Source of the DNA: Dickeya chrysanthemi NCPPB 402
GTDB lineage: Bacteria; Pseudomonadota; Gammaproteobacteria; Enterobacterales; Enterobacteriaceae
DNA: 64,000 bases
Assembly (NCBI RefSeq): GCF_000406105.1
Contig: NZ_CM001974.1
Location: 984,835-1,048,834, forward strand
Reading direction: 5' to 3'
The notes under the pieces were generated by a model. It saw nothing but the letters and a program-made list of their open reading frames with translations. It did no database searches and was not told the DNA's origin. A program made the position numbers and the translations under genes. Position 1 is the first letter of the stretch, and the number at the start of each line of letters is the position of its first letter. Shown piece by piece: positions 43,806 to 52,991 of the stretch.

Positions 43806-43821
43806 AGTCGGCTCGTTTTGG

Positions 43822-44415
43822 CTACTGCCCTTTTACTTCACCTTTTCCAAGCGCCTGCACGCTATTACCCAGCGCATCGGTCGCGTTCATATCCGCCCCT
43901 TTTTCCTGCAACGCTTTGAGAATTTCCGTGCGCTGAAACAGCGATGCATACATTGCCGCCGTTTGCCCGACGTTATTGCGGGTATCCGGATTACATGTTG
44001 CATTCAGCAATAAGTGGGCAATCTTCAGTTCACCTTTAAATACGGCGCCCATCAGTGCGGTATTACCGCGATTATCTTGCAGGCAAGGGTCGGCGCCGCG
44101 GTTGAGCAACAGCGATACGGTATCGTAATAGCCGTGATAAGCCGCCAGAATAACGGCGGTGTAGCCTTTTTCATCCCGGGCGTTGAGGTTGTAGCCCGCG
44201 TCGGCAAATTCCTGAATGACGGCGTTGTTGCCGGTGCGGGCGGCATCCCATAAATATTGGTTGAGCTGGCTTTTTATCTGCTGCTCACTCGCCGTTGGCG
44301 GTGTGGCTGTCGCGATGTGCGAGGCCGGCGGCGTTACCGGCACCGCCGCTGGCTGTGCCTGCGCGGTTGCCTGAGTGAACGCCAGCAAGCAAAAAAGAAC
44401 ATGAATCGGTTTCAT
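43822..44415 (-). CDS. Exported ankyrin-repeat protein, catalase partner (AnkB-like)
   Basis: A 197-residue exported protein. A signal peptide covers about 1-20 (LFCLLAFTQATAQA). Four to five ankyrin repeats follow from about 50 to 190, with typical segments GYTAVILAAYHGYYDTVSLLLNRGAD and GNTALMGAVFKGELKIAHLLLNA. It lies 60 bases after the periplasmic catalase gene on the same strand. In Pseudomonas the ankyrin protein AnkB next to KatB is needed for full catalase activity, so a similar helper role is likely. Confidence 0.85.
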   Translation of the reverse strand: MKPIHVLFCLLAFTQATAQAQPAAVPVTPPASHIATATPPTASEQQIKSQLNQYLWDAARTGNNAVIQEFADAGYNLNARDEKGYTAVILAAYHGYYDTVSLLLNRGADPCLQDNRGNTALMGAVFKGELKIAHLLLNATCNPDTRNNVGQTAAMYASLFQRTEILKALQEKGADMNATDALGNSVQALGKGEVKGQ

Positions 44416-44475
44416 GACGACGACTCCCTTGTCATTATCGCCGCCCGGATGAAGGTGCCGGGCGGCGATATTCCC

Positions 44476-46023
44476 TTAGTCGGCCAGTTTGCCGGCCAGT
44501 GACTGTACTTTGCTCAGGTCGCCTTTGGCGACGCTGGTCAGGCGAGTACCGTAGGTTGCATCAGCCTTATAGAAGTAAGAAAGCATGATGGTTTTACTTT
44601 CGGTATCGGCCATCGCCAGTGCGGACCCAAGGCTTTGTACCAGATCATCCTGATCTTTTTTACTGTACGAGCGATACAGTTCGCCGGTCTGTTTGAAATT
44701 CTGCTCTTTCTGGATTTTACGCTGCTGCGTGGTGCCGTTCAGCGGCGTCTGGCTGTAGCGGGCGGAAACCAGCTCTTCGCGCGGATACAGCCGGCTTGGC
44801 TGGTAGTTAACGCCTTTGTCTTGCGTATGACCGCTATTCAGGCTGCCATCCTGATTGATATTGTTGGCTTTTTTCAGCGGAGCATTGATAGGCAAGCTCA
44901 GGCCGTTAGCGCCCAGACGGTACATCTGGGTATCGGCGTAGGAGAACAGGCGACCTTGCAGCAGCCGATCTTCAGACGGTTCGATACCCGGAACCAGGTT
45001 GGCCGGCGCCATGGCAACTTGCTCGGTTTCCTGGAAGAAGTTGTCCGGATTCTTGTTCAGCACCATCTGGCCGATTTTACGCTCCGGTACGCCAGGCCAG
45101 ATTTTGGTGGCATCCAGCGGGTTGAAATCAAATTTAGCCAGATCGTCCGGCGTCAGCACCTGGATGTAAAGATCCCACTTCGGATAGTCGCTACGGTTGA
45201 TAGCAGCAACCAGATCGTTGGTCATGTGGCTGTAATCCTTGCCCTGAACTTCCTCTACCTGTTTGGGATCGAGATTTTTCACGCCTTGCAGCGTCTTCCA
45301 GTGGAACTTGACGTAATGCACTTCACCTTTGGCATTAACCAGCTTGTAGGCATGAACGCCGTTGCCGTCCATGTTGCGATAACTGGCCGGCGTGCCTTCG
45401 TTGGAGTAGAGCAAGGTCAGGGTACGAATAGATTCCGGAACGTGAGAGAAGAAATCAAACCGGCGTCCGTCATTATCCTGATTGGTACGCGGGTCGGGTT
45501 TGAACGCGTGCACCATATCCGGGAATTTAATGGCGTCGCGAATGAAGAAGGTCGGGAAATTATTGCCTACCAGATCCCAGTTGCCTTGTGCGGTATAGAA
45601 CTTGGTGGCGAAGCCGCGTGGGTCACGCAGGGTTTCCGGAGAGTGATTGCCGTGCACTACGCTTGAGAAACGTACGAATACGGGGGTTTCGCTGCCTTTT
45701 TTGAACACCTGGGCGATAGTCAGATCCGAAATATCTTCCGTCGCGGTGAATGACCCATGTGCGCCGGTGCCGCGGGCATGTACCACGCGTTCCGGAATAC
45801 GTTCACGATCAAAACGTTGCAGCTTCTGCAACAACTGGACATCTTGCAGTAAAACCGGGCCGTTGGGACCCGCGGTTTGCGAGTTTTGGTTGTCGCCCAC
45901 CGGTGCGCCATTATCGCGGGTCAGGGTATCTGCCAATACCGGGGAGGCCATTAAGAGTGAAATGATGATCGCCAGCGGTTTTTTCCAGCCGGGGACACGA
46001 TATATGGAGGTGCGATTGCTCAT
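44476..46023 (-). CDS. katB: Periplasmic clade-III-type monofunctional catalase
   Basis: A 515-residue haem catalase with a signal peptide (about 1-31, cleavage after VLA). The distal His82 is in VVHARGTGAHGSF, the distal Asn in LVGNNFPTFFIRD near 150-160, and the proximal haem Tyr in RLFSYADTQMYRLG near 360. It degrades hydrogen peroxide in the periplasm. The start is the ATG at 46023 behind GAGGAAAG; the longer frame lacks a signal peptide at its N terminus. It is followed by the ankyrin partner gene. A GATAATAATCAT upstream is only weakly Fur-like. Confidence 0.9.
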   Translation of the reverse strand: MSNRTSIYRVPGWKKPLAIIISLLMASPVLADTLTRDNGAPVGDNQNSQTAGPNGPVLLQDVQLLQKLQRFDRERIPERVVHARGTGAHGSFTATEDISDLTIAQVFKKGSETPVFVRFSSVVHGNHSPETLRDPRGFATKFYTAQGNWDLVGNNFPTFFIRDAIKFPDMVHAFKPDPRTNQDNDGRRFDFFSHVPESIRTLTLLYSNEGTPASYRNMDGNGVHAYKLVNAKGEVHYVKFHWKTLQGVKNLDPKQVEEVQGKDYSHMTNDLVAAINRSDYPKWDLYIQVLTPDDLAKFDFNPLDATKIWPGVPERKIGQMVLNKNPDNFFQETEQVAMAPANLVPGIEPSEDRLLQGRLFSYADTQMYRLGANGLSLPINAPLKKANNINQDGSLNSGHTQDKGVNYQPSRLYPREELVSARYSQTPLNGTTQQRKIQKEQNFKQTGELYRSYSKKDQDDLVQSLGSALAMADTESKTIMLSYFYKADATYGTRLTSVAKGDLSKVQSLAGKLAD

Positions 46024-46092
46024 AACTTTCCTCATCTTCCGTATGATTATTATCAACAATAGGGTTTGGTTATTGCTGTGATTCCATTGCAC

Positions 46093-46577
46093 TGCTCGAA
46101 GCTATAAGCAGAGAAGATTCTCCATCAGAGACCTTGATAATACCGATGCCCTGTTGGTGAATGCGGTTTATCTATCGTTCGTTCCCTGTCGTCATGACGG
46201 GGTGTGAGAGGTTTCCGCTCATGGTCGGCCGTCTGGTTAACCGCCGCTGTTACTGGAGAGTCTCAACGCCTACAGCAACAGTGGCTACTTTACCGTTTTT
46301 GACAAAATGGATAACGGCAGTTGTTTCTATCGAATTAATAGGCATACCCTGAGTAGGGAGTCGCTAAAAGGGTGAAGGTCGCCATAGACAAGGTTGAAAA
46401 ACCGTTATAGCACCGGCCGTGATGGTGTTCTGCTGTTTGCATTACGCACGGGTCAGAAGAGGAGGAAGGGAAGAAACACCCCTCGCCGTATGGCGAGAAG
46501 TGTTGAAGCCTGCCGGCGTAACGGTATAAAGCGCACGACGAGCCATGCCGTCGTGCACATTGAGTGAAATACCCTAT
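46093..46577. other. 485-bp region without supported gene
   Basis: No convincing gene. The left end holds the katB promoter on the minus strand. A hairpin at about 46482-46497 (CTCGCC/GGCGAG) near the budC stop may be its terminator. Nothing else stands out. Confidence 0.45.
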
Positions 46578-47685
<1,108 letters not shown>

Positions 47686-48339
47686 ATGAGCTACATCGAT
47701 ACCATCAAACACGAACTGGTTGGTTTTCTGAACGGATTGCCAATCTATCATCCGCTGGAGGACGTGACGGATTCTCCCTGGGGAGCGGATGATTTTTCAT
47801 GTACGCCAGACAATTTGATTATCGGCGGCGGTGCGGGTGAGCACCCGGCGCTGGTGATCCATGAGTTAGGGGCGCTGGTTGCATCCTACCTGTTGCTATG
47901 CCTGCAAAAGCACAATGAGTTTTTTCCCGAACAGCCTGATCCGTTGCCGGAAATTTCGGTAGATCGACTGTATGAAATGGCGGAACGGCCGCGTTCGCTG
48001 GAGTTTTGCGGCTGGTCGATGAATCACGTCAAAGAGTTTGTCGATCTGGCCCGTTCACCGTTGCACCCTAACGCGCTAGCGGAATTGGGCAGTGCCGAAG
48101 AGTGGATTGAACACTCTATTGGTGAATTCGTTTACTACTCGCTACCTGAGCTGAATCCGTTCGATACGCAAATAGCGCTGTTACCCGGCATGGAGGGCTG
48201 GTTTCCCGGCTACTGGATGTGCAACGTAACCTGCCCGCCGCCAAACTATGTCAAAACGCGAAAGCAGTCGTTACAGTCTGGTTCGTTTCAGGATCACGGT
48301 TTTTTCCGCTGGGATTATCACTATCCTCCGGAGGAGTGA
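47686..48339 (+). CDS. Hypothetical protein
   Basis: A 217-residue acidic protein of no family I recognise. It has a short hydrophobic stretch near residues 58-72 (HELGALVASYLLLCL) but no signal peptide and no clear membrane helix. Aromatic and Pro-rich patches near the C terminus (GWFPGYWMCNVTCPPPNY) suggest a compact globular fold. The start at 47686 has no strong site. Its stop abuts the truncated LysE gene. It could be an immunity or housekeeping protein; no function is assigned. Confidence 0.6.
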   Translation: MSYIDTIKHELVGFLNGLPIYHPLEDVTDSPWGADDFSCTPDNLIIGGGAGEHPALVIHELGALVASYLLLCLQKHNEFFPEQPDPLPEISVDRLYEMAERPRSLEFCGWSMNHVKEFVDLARSPLHPNALAELGSAEEWIEHSIGEFVYYSLPELNPFDTQIALLPGMEGWFPGYWMCNVTCPPPNYVKTRKQSLQSGSFQDHGFFRWDYHYPPEE

Positions 48340-48603
48340 GTGGTTGCGTCTGCGATTGCTTTAGGTCTGGTGCTGACACCCGGCCCGAATATGATTTACC
48401 TGCTCTCGCGCACGGTGTGCCAGGGGCGCAGAGCCGGTCTGGTGTCGTTGTCTGGCGTGGTGCTGGGTTTTTTGTTCTATATGACCGCTGCTTCATACTT
48501 GCACGTAGCCGTGACTTTGCGGCCTTTTCCCGCTGATTTCCCTCTGTCAGGTGATGTTATCCGCACCAAATTCGACTTACATCCTGCCAATCAACCTTAC
48601 TGA
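48340..48603 (+). pseudogene. Truncated LysE/RhtB-family exporter
   Basis: The first 55 codons read ASAIALGLVLTPGPNMIYLL and SLSGVVLGFLFYMTAAS, the unmistakable start of a LysE/RhtB amino-acid exporter. The remaining 130 or so residues are missing; unrelated sequence follows to a stop at 48603. The gene is a remnant. Confidence 0.75.
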
Positions 48604-48693
48604 CGGATGACAGTTCTATACACTGGGGCTGGTAATGTTTGTCTCAACCCTTGTTGATGTTGTGTTATTCATCCCTGTCAGAGAGTAGTTTTT

Positions 48694-48723
48694 CCCGCCT
48701 TCGCTTAAGGCGGGATTTTTTTG
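48694..48723 (+). terminator. Rho-independent terminator
   Basis: CCCGCCTT pairs with AAGGCGGG around a short loop, followed by ATTTTTTTG. It ends transcription from the upstream hypothetical/LysE region. Confidence 0.85.
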
Positions 48724-48770
48724 TCCGCAGTACAGTATAGAAGGAGTGGAGTCTGACTAAAAAGTCGCTT

Positions 48771-48791
48771 AAAACTAAGGTTGGCTTAATA
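48771..48791 (+). promoter_or_regulatory. Copy of TAAG-N5-CTTA box upstream of cytochrome b561 gene
   Basis: ACTAAGGTTGGCTTAATA is nearly repeated ahead of small-RNA-like unit 3 (CCTAATGTTGGCTTAATA) and resembles boxes ahead of units 2 and 4. The imperfect dyad TAAG/CTTA suggests a shared regulator. It lies about 70 bases ahead of the cytochrome b561 start. Confidence 0.4.
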
Positions 48792-48858
48792 GAGTGACGT
48801 TAGGCTGTATGCGTCCTATATTCACATTGATTGTATGTCCATACAGAGAAGGAATTCC

Positions 48859-49392
48859 ATGAAGACTAAGTATCATTCATCTCAGATAGCCTTGCACTGG
48901 CTGGCATTACTGCTGGTCGCAGTCACTTACGCCGCGATGGAACTGCGTGGTTTTGCTCCGCGTGGAAGCAGTGCACGAGCATTAATGTTGACGATTCACT
49001 ACAGCTGTGGTGTTTCCGTATGGGTGCTGATGATCCTGAGAGTGGTGCAGCGCTTTCGTTATCCGACCCCTCCCATCACCCCACGACCAGCTCGGTTGCT
49101 GGTGATCGCTTCCCATGCCGTACATGGCTTTCTGTATCTGATGTTTTTGGCGCTGCCGATATTAGGTGTGGTGGGAATGTACTACCGTGGCGCTGACTGG
49201 TCAGTATTCGGTATTGCGATGCCGATAGCGGCAGAGCCGAACGAAGACATGAAACAAATTTTACTGAACATCCATGAGCTGATTGCCAATGCCGGCTATT
49301 TCCTGGTGGGGTTCCATGCCGTCGCTGCGCTGTATCATCACTATGTGGTGCGTGACGATACGCTGTTGCGCATGATGCCTGACAAAAAATAA
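48859..49392 (+). CDS. Cytochrome b561
   Basis: A 177-residue b561/YodB-type di-haem membrane protein with four transmembrane segments. Haem-ligand His residues lie in SQIALHWLALLL (about residue 13), LTIHYSCGVSVW (about 47), the third helix and HELIANAGYFLVGFHAVAALYHHY near 140-163. These proteins move electrons from quinol within the inner membrane, often to superoxide. The ATG at 48859 follows AGAAGGA. It has its own terminator. Confidence 0.88.
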   Translation: MKTKYHSSQIALHWLALLLVAVTYAAMELRGFAPRGSSARALMLTIHYSCGVSVWVLMILRVVQRFRYPTPPITPRPARLLVIASHAVHGFLYLMFLALPILGVVGMYYRGADWSVFGIAMPIAAEPNEDMKQILLNIHELIANAGYFLVGFHAVAALYHHYVVRDDTLLRMMPDKK

Positions 49393-49411
49393 TATCGTCG
49401 ATATAACGACG

Positions 49412-49447
49412 ACGGGCGGTAGGGCTTTCCTGCCGCCCGTTTTTTTA
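49412..49447 (+). terminator. Terminator of cytochrome b561 gene
   Basis: ACGGGCGG pairs with CCGCCCGT and the inner bases extend the stem, followed by TTTTTTT. It lies 20 bases after the stop. Confidence 0.9.
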
Positions 49448-49457
49448 TGCACCAGAG

Positions 49458-49943
49458 CTAAGATTCAGGATGTTCCGCCATCTGTTTAAAGCGTAGTAAC
49501 GTCTTGTTTAACATCTCTTTGGGTAGCAGTTGAAACACCTGGCTGAGTGTTCTTCCCAGAATGCCGCCGGGGGGATTGAACCGAATGCTGAGGGTGACTT
49601 CGGTACTCTCGCTGTTCGGGAGCGGCCGAAACGAGAGACGACCTTCATTAGGAATTCTGGCGCCCGGCAATGAACGCCAGTAGATAAACTCGCCCGGCTG
49701 TTCATCCTCGATGCGTGCCTTCCATTCAATATACTGGCCGAAGGGGGCCTTCATGCGCCATAAAGAATCCGTACGGTTAATGATGTCAATATGGGCGACA
49801 TGGTTCATCAATACGGGCAATGTTTGGGGATTACGCCACAAATCAAATAGCACGTCAGCCGATCGGTGAATGATCAACGAACTGCTAAGCCGATCGGTGT
49901 GGTTATCCATCATGCCAGGTCCGCGTAAAAATGATGATGGCAC
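49458..49943 (-). CDS. SRPBCC-fold protein (polyketide cyclase-like)
   Basis: A 161-residue SRPBCC/START-like protein: LIIHRSADVLFDLWRNPQTLPVLMNHV near the start, then WRMKAPFGQYIEWKARIEDEQPG and EVTLSIRFNPPGG, ending in the long C-terminal helix typical of the fold. Relatives such as YndB or coenzyme-Q-binding proteins bind hydrophobic ligands; the ligand here is unknown. A GTG start at 49943 is preferred because AAGGGAGA lies seven bases upstream; the alternative ATG at 49973 has no site. It stands alone. Confidence 0.75.
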   Translation of the reverse strand: MPSSFLRGPGMMDNHTDRLSSSLIIHRSADVLFDLWRNPQTLPVLMNHVAHIDIINRTDSLWRMKAPFGQYIEWKARIEDEQPGEFIYWRSLPGARIPNEGRLSFRPLPNSESTEVTLSIRFNPPGGILGRTLSQVFQLLPKEMLNKTLLRFKQMAEHPES

Positions 49944-50199
49944 GTTGTCTTCTCCCTTTAATGCCGAATGCAACAGACAATACCCCGCTATTGCCGTTAG
50001 TCATTACGGTACTGAACGTTTATCTGCAGCCGATTGTAGAGCGAGGTCTCGTTATCTCTTCTGGCGAGTGTACGTGATGGCCGTGGAAACCTGCAAATGT
50101 GAGGAAATAAAAATCTGCTCAGGCAGCAGGATAGGGGGCACTGGCGCATCCGGGAGATTGCGCGCATTCACAAAAACAAAGAATAGTGGCTGATTTTTG

Positions 50200-50326
50200 G
50201 GCAGTCTGGCGGGTTTCTGTTACACTTTAACTTAGTGTTAATTGACTGCTGTGCCATGTTATTAGAGTAAGGAATTTTATTTTCGATGTTCATTCTTTTT
50301 TAGCCCATCTTTCTGATGGGCTTTTT
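50200..50326 (+). ncRNA. Candidate small RNA unit 1
   Basis: Promoter-like AT-rich sequence (TTAGTGTTAATTGACT), then GTGCCA and a short spacer, then a terminator GCCCATC-TTTCT-GATGGGC followed by TTTTTG at 50303-50326. No coding frame fits. It is the first of four similar units in this intergenic region. Exact 5' ends are not known. Confidence 0.4.
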
Positions 50327-50416
50327 GTTCATCATGATGGTCACGGCAAGTATTATTATTTGTGTTTGATTTTTTTCTGTTGTCATTATCACAGAAAAAA
50401 TAGATTGCATTCGTTT

Positions 50417-50542
50417 TATTAAGGTTAATTTAATCTCTCTGGTGTAATTTTGTTTTCAGTCAATCTCATTGTAGTGCCAAACACCAGGGTTTATTTATTA
50501 TAAAGATGTTCTTTTTGCCCACCACTCGGTGGGCTTTCCTTT
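50417..50542 (+). ncRNA. Candidate small RNA unit 2
   Basis: Upstream box TTAAGGTTAATTTAATC, then CAGTCAATCTC and TAGTGCCA, then a terminator GCCCACC-ACTC-GGTGGGC with TTTCCTTTT at 50517-50542. The segment CAGTCAAT...GTGCCA recurs in unit 4. No coding frame fits. Confidence 0.42.
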
Positions 50543-50660
50543 TCATGCGTCCGAACGGTTAATTCGTAAGAGTACATATTGTTTATTCACTGTGTGTTTC
50601 ATTTTCACAAAATGAAAAACTGTTCTCCAAAAAATTTTAGCGATTTAGGTGTTTTTTGGT

Positions 50661-50793
50661 TTTCCTAATGTTGGCTTAATATTAATGTCGTAGAATTTTT
50701 TTCAGGCGGAGGAAAACCGCCAACCTGTGTCTTCAGGATGCTTCATGCCAGAGAATAGTGTTTTTTGCCCACCTTGATGGTGGGCTTTTTTTT
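50661..50793 (+). ncRNA. Candidate small RNA unit 3
   Basis: Upstream box CCTAATGTTGGCTTAATA with TAGAAT as a -10 candidate. An internal hairpin GGCGG/CCGCC lies near 50704-50721, then CATGCCA, then a strong terminator GCCCACC-TTGAT-GGTGGGC with eight T at 50767-50793. No coding frame fits. An ERIC element follows directly. Confidence 0.45.
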
Positions 50794-50801
50794 GAGAGTG
50801 A

Positions 50802-51000
50802 TATACCCGTCATACTTCACGTTGCAGGTGCGTTGGCTTTATTACTCGGCCCATCCTGGGGCCTCGCCCTACGGCCGCAGCGCGCTGCGTTCAAATCTGC
50901 TCCCGGCAGATTTGTCGCTCACCCCAGTCACTTACTTGAGTAAGCTCCCGGGGATTCTCTGCGTCGCCGTCTTCCTGCAACTCGAATTATTTTGGGTATA
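50802..51000 (+). repeat. Long ERIC element, 199 bp
   Basis: Standard ERIC ends and core with about 72 extra bases inserted near the left side, between GCGTTGGCT and TCGCTCACCCC, roughly 50832-50903. The insertion point differs from that of the long copy at 43162-43355. It separates small-RNA-like units 3 and 4. Confidence 0.88.
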
Positions 51001-51047
51001 AATGTGATTTCATCATAGTGTTTTAATTAAATTCCGTTAGCGGCGAT

Positions 51048-51183
51048 AAAACTAAGGTTGTTTTAAGAAAAGAAAGCTAATTTATAACCAGGCAGTCAAT
51101 GGATAACTGTCGTGCCAGTACTACTAAACCCTTGCTGTTGAGAAAACCAATAGCTTAGCCCACCCGTCGGTGGGCTTTTTTTT
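51048..51183 (+). ncRNA. Candidate small RNA unit 4
   Basis: Upstream box AAACTAAGGTTGTTTTAAG and TATAAC as a -10 candidate, then CAGTCAATGGATAAC and GTCGTGCCA, then a terminator GCCCACC-CGTC-GGTGGGC with eight T at 51158-51183. It shares the CAGTCAAT and GTGCCA segments with unit 2. No coding frame fits. Confidence 0.45.
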
Positions 51184-51657
51184 AGTATCACCGGTTCGCT
51201 TTGCAATTTAAATAATTTAGCAGGGTACAATCATGCAGGGAAGTAAAAATATTTTTTCATCGGAGGTAATGTTAAGGCAATTATTTCCGATAAATAAAAC
51301 AGACGTAATTGGTTTCGTTCCAGGGCTTTAAAAATGAATGGGAAATAGAATAACGTGAAAAATGAAAGGGAAAACGTCGCGCTAATAACTCGCCAGGGAT
51401 GAGACACGCATAACAGGATTTTTCCGCCGCTGTATGCTTTCGGGTTGACGGGCAGGTGGCTGCCCTTGGGGCTGGCGTTAATTCCGCTCCAGGATCACCG
51501 CCGCGTCTTACTTAACTGAAAGTATCGGAGGTACGTAACGTTAACTCGCTTGATGCGTTAATCCACCCTGTAGCCAGGGGTTTTGCGTAACAAGAGTGTT
51601 ATTTCCTTCTGGGATGCCGTTCCCATCAGGCCTGTCGGCTCAACTGACAGGCCTGCA
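51184..51657. other. 474-bp region without supported gene
   Basis: No gene is supported. The only structure noted is a hairpin AGGCCTGTC/GACAGGCCT at about 51636-51655 next to the acetyltransferase stop, which may stabilise or end that transcript. Confidence 0.4.
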
Positions 51658-52126
51658 TTATTTTAGCTTCAAATACCATTGTTGAAGTGCACTGTCGCCT
51701 GCCGGCGATGACGGAAGAGCGGCCCTGTGTACAAACCCCAGGTGTCGGTAAAGCTGTATTGCCGGAGCATTATTATTCATGACGGTCAATGTCAGGCGGG
51801 ATAAGCGAAGACGAGCGTCATTAATCAATGCACTCATTAGCGGGTAAGACGCACCGGTGCCGCGTAGCGATTCGGCAACGTAAACACCCCAGATCGTGCC
51901 TTCTTCATCATCGTTTACGCTGTAAGCGGCAATGCCGCCTAATTCATGTGCAGACGTACACACCCCATATATGGTTATGTTCCAGTCGGGCCAGGAACAG
52001 GCTATCGGGTTCGGCCTGCTCTTTTTGCCAATTGCTGCCGAAAGCGTAAGCTGCGTTCAGCAAGCCTTCCAGTCTGATGCGCCGAAATTCAGCAAGGTCG
52101 TCGGGGATTAGCTTACGGATAATCAT
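51658..52126 (-). pseudogene. Frameshifted GNAT acetyltransferase
   Basis: Two overlapping frames together make one GNAT protein of about 155 residues. The N-terminal part starts at the ATG at 52126 (IIRKLIPDDLAEFRRIRLEG) and breaks near 51950. The rest (GGIAAYSVNDDEEGTIWGVYV, acetyl-CoA loop RGTGAS, NNAPAIQLYRHLGF) continues in another frame to 51658. A one-base change near 51945-51965 explains the break. It is a pseudogene unless the base is a sequencing error. Confidence 0.75.
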
Positions 52127-52151
52127 TGCGGTGTTCTGCAGTTGTACCAAT

Positions 52152-52172
52152 AAAAAAGCCCCGAGGCGGGGC
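52152..52172 (-). terminator. Terminator or attenuator in acetyltransferase leader
   Basis: On the minus strand GCCCCG pairs with CGGGGC around CCT, followed by TTTTTTATTGG. It lies 26 bases upstream of the acetyltransferase start, so it would end a short leader transcript or act as an attenuator. No leader peptide rich in one amino acid was found. Confidence 0.6.
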
Positions 52173-52393
52173 ATGCATGTCGTAAAAAACGCTATCACCG
52201 TTATTATTGTGTGTCGAGCATATACCGATACGGTGACAATAATACGACAGTCTGTTGCGTTATGTTGCGTGCGACTTCGCATTCCTGTGATGCAAGAACG
52301 TGGAGAAAGGAAAAATACTACCCCGAGGAAGACGGCGACCATTACTATTGAGCGGTGATGAATGAGGTGCGATAGATAAAACGGGATACCGTA

Positions 52394-52882
52394 ATGACAG
52401 AAACAGACATATTGCGACTGAGCGAACAGTTAGGCGAGCGCCTGAAGGCGCGTCAGGCAAAAATAACCTGTGCTGAATCTTGCACCGGTGGCTGGCTGGC
52501 AAAGGCTATTACCGATGTCGCGGGAAGCTCGGCATGGTTTGATTATGGCTTTGTCACTTACAGCAATCAGGCGAAGCAAATGCTTATCGGCGTACAGGAA
52601 AAGACGCTGGCCGAATTTGGTGCGGTGAGCCGCGAAGTGGTCGCTGAAATGGCAACGGGGGCGCTGAGTCGCGCCGGTGCGGATATCGCCGTATCCGTCA
52701 GCGGGATTGCAGGGCCCGACGGAGGATCGCCAGATAAACCGGTCGGCACCGTATGGTTCGGTTTTTGTGATAAAGCGGGCAACCGTGCAGCCCTGCGTAT
52801 GCAGTTTGAGGGCGATCGCCGCGATGTTCGTCTGCAGGCCGTCGCTTTTGCTCTGCAGACGCTGCTGGAGAGATTTTTATAA
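52394..52882 (+). CDS. pncC: PncC, nicotinamide-nucleotide amidase
   Basis: A 162-residue CinA C-terminal-domain protein (YgaD), which deamidates nicotinamide mononucleotide in NAD recycling. Landmarks are TCAESCTGGWLAKAITDVAGSS near 28-49, the loop FVTYSNQAK near 57-65, AVSREVVAEMA and SVSGIAGPDGGSPDKPVGTVW near 99-119. Full length for the stand-alone form. It lies 109 bases before recA, the usual place in Enterobacterales. Confidence 0.93.
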   Translation: MTETDILRLSEQLGERLKARQAKITCAESCTGGWLAKAITDVAGSSAWFDYGFVTYSNQAKQMLIGVQEKTLAEFGAVSREVVAEMATGALSRAGADIAVSVSGIAGPDGGSPDKPVGTVWFGFCDKAGNRAALRMQFEGDRRDVRLQAVAFALQTLLERFL

Positions 52883-52889
52883 AATAGGC

Positions 52890-52917
52890 TTGATGCTGTA
52901 TGAGTATACAGTATAAT
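52890..52917 (+). promoter_or_regulatory. recA promoter with LexA (SOS) box
   Basis: A -35 TTGATG and a -10 TATAAT are 16 bases apart. The spacer is exactly the SOS box CTGTATGAGTATACAG at 52896-52911, with ideal CTGT and ACAG ends. LexA binding would block this promoter until DNA damage. Confidence 0.92.
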
Positions 52918-52991
52918 GCGTGCATCGGTTCGGTGAATCATGAATAAGCAACGGCGTAGAGGCAGCGGCAGGCTGCGCGACAGGAGTAAAA

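Noticed and set aside
46024..46092. Fur box upstream of katB
   Set aside because: GATAATAATCAT resembles only part of the Fur consensus and the second half-site is poor.
50200..51183. CRISPR array
   Set aside because: The repeated terminators are not direct repeats of constant length with regular spacers, and no cas genes are present.
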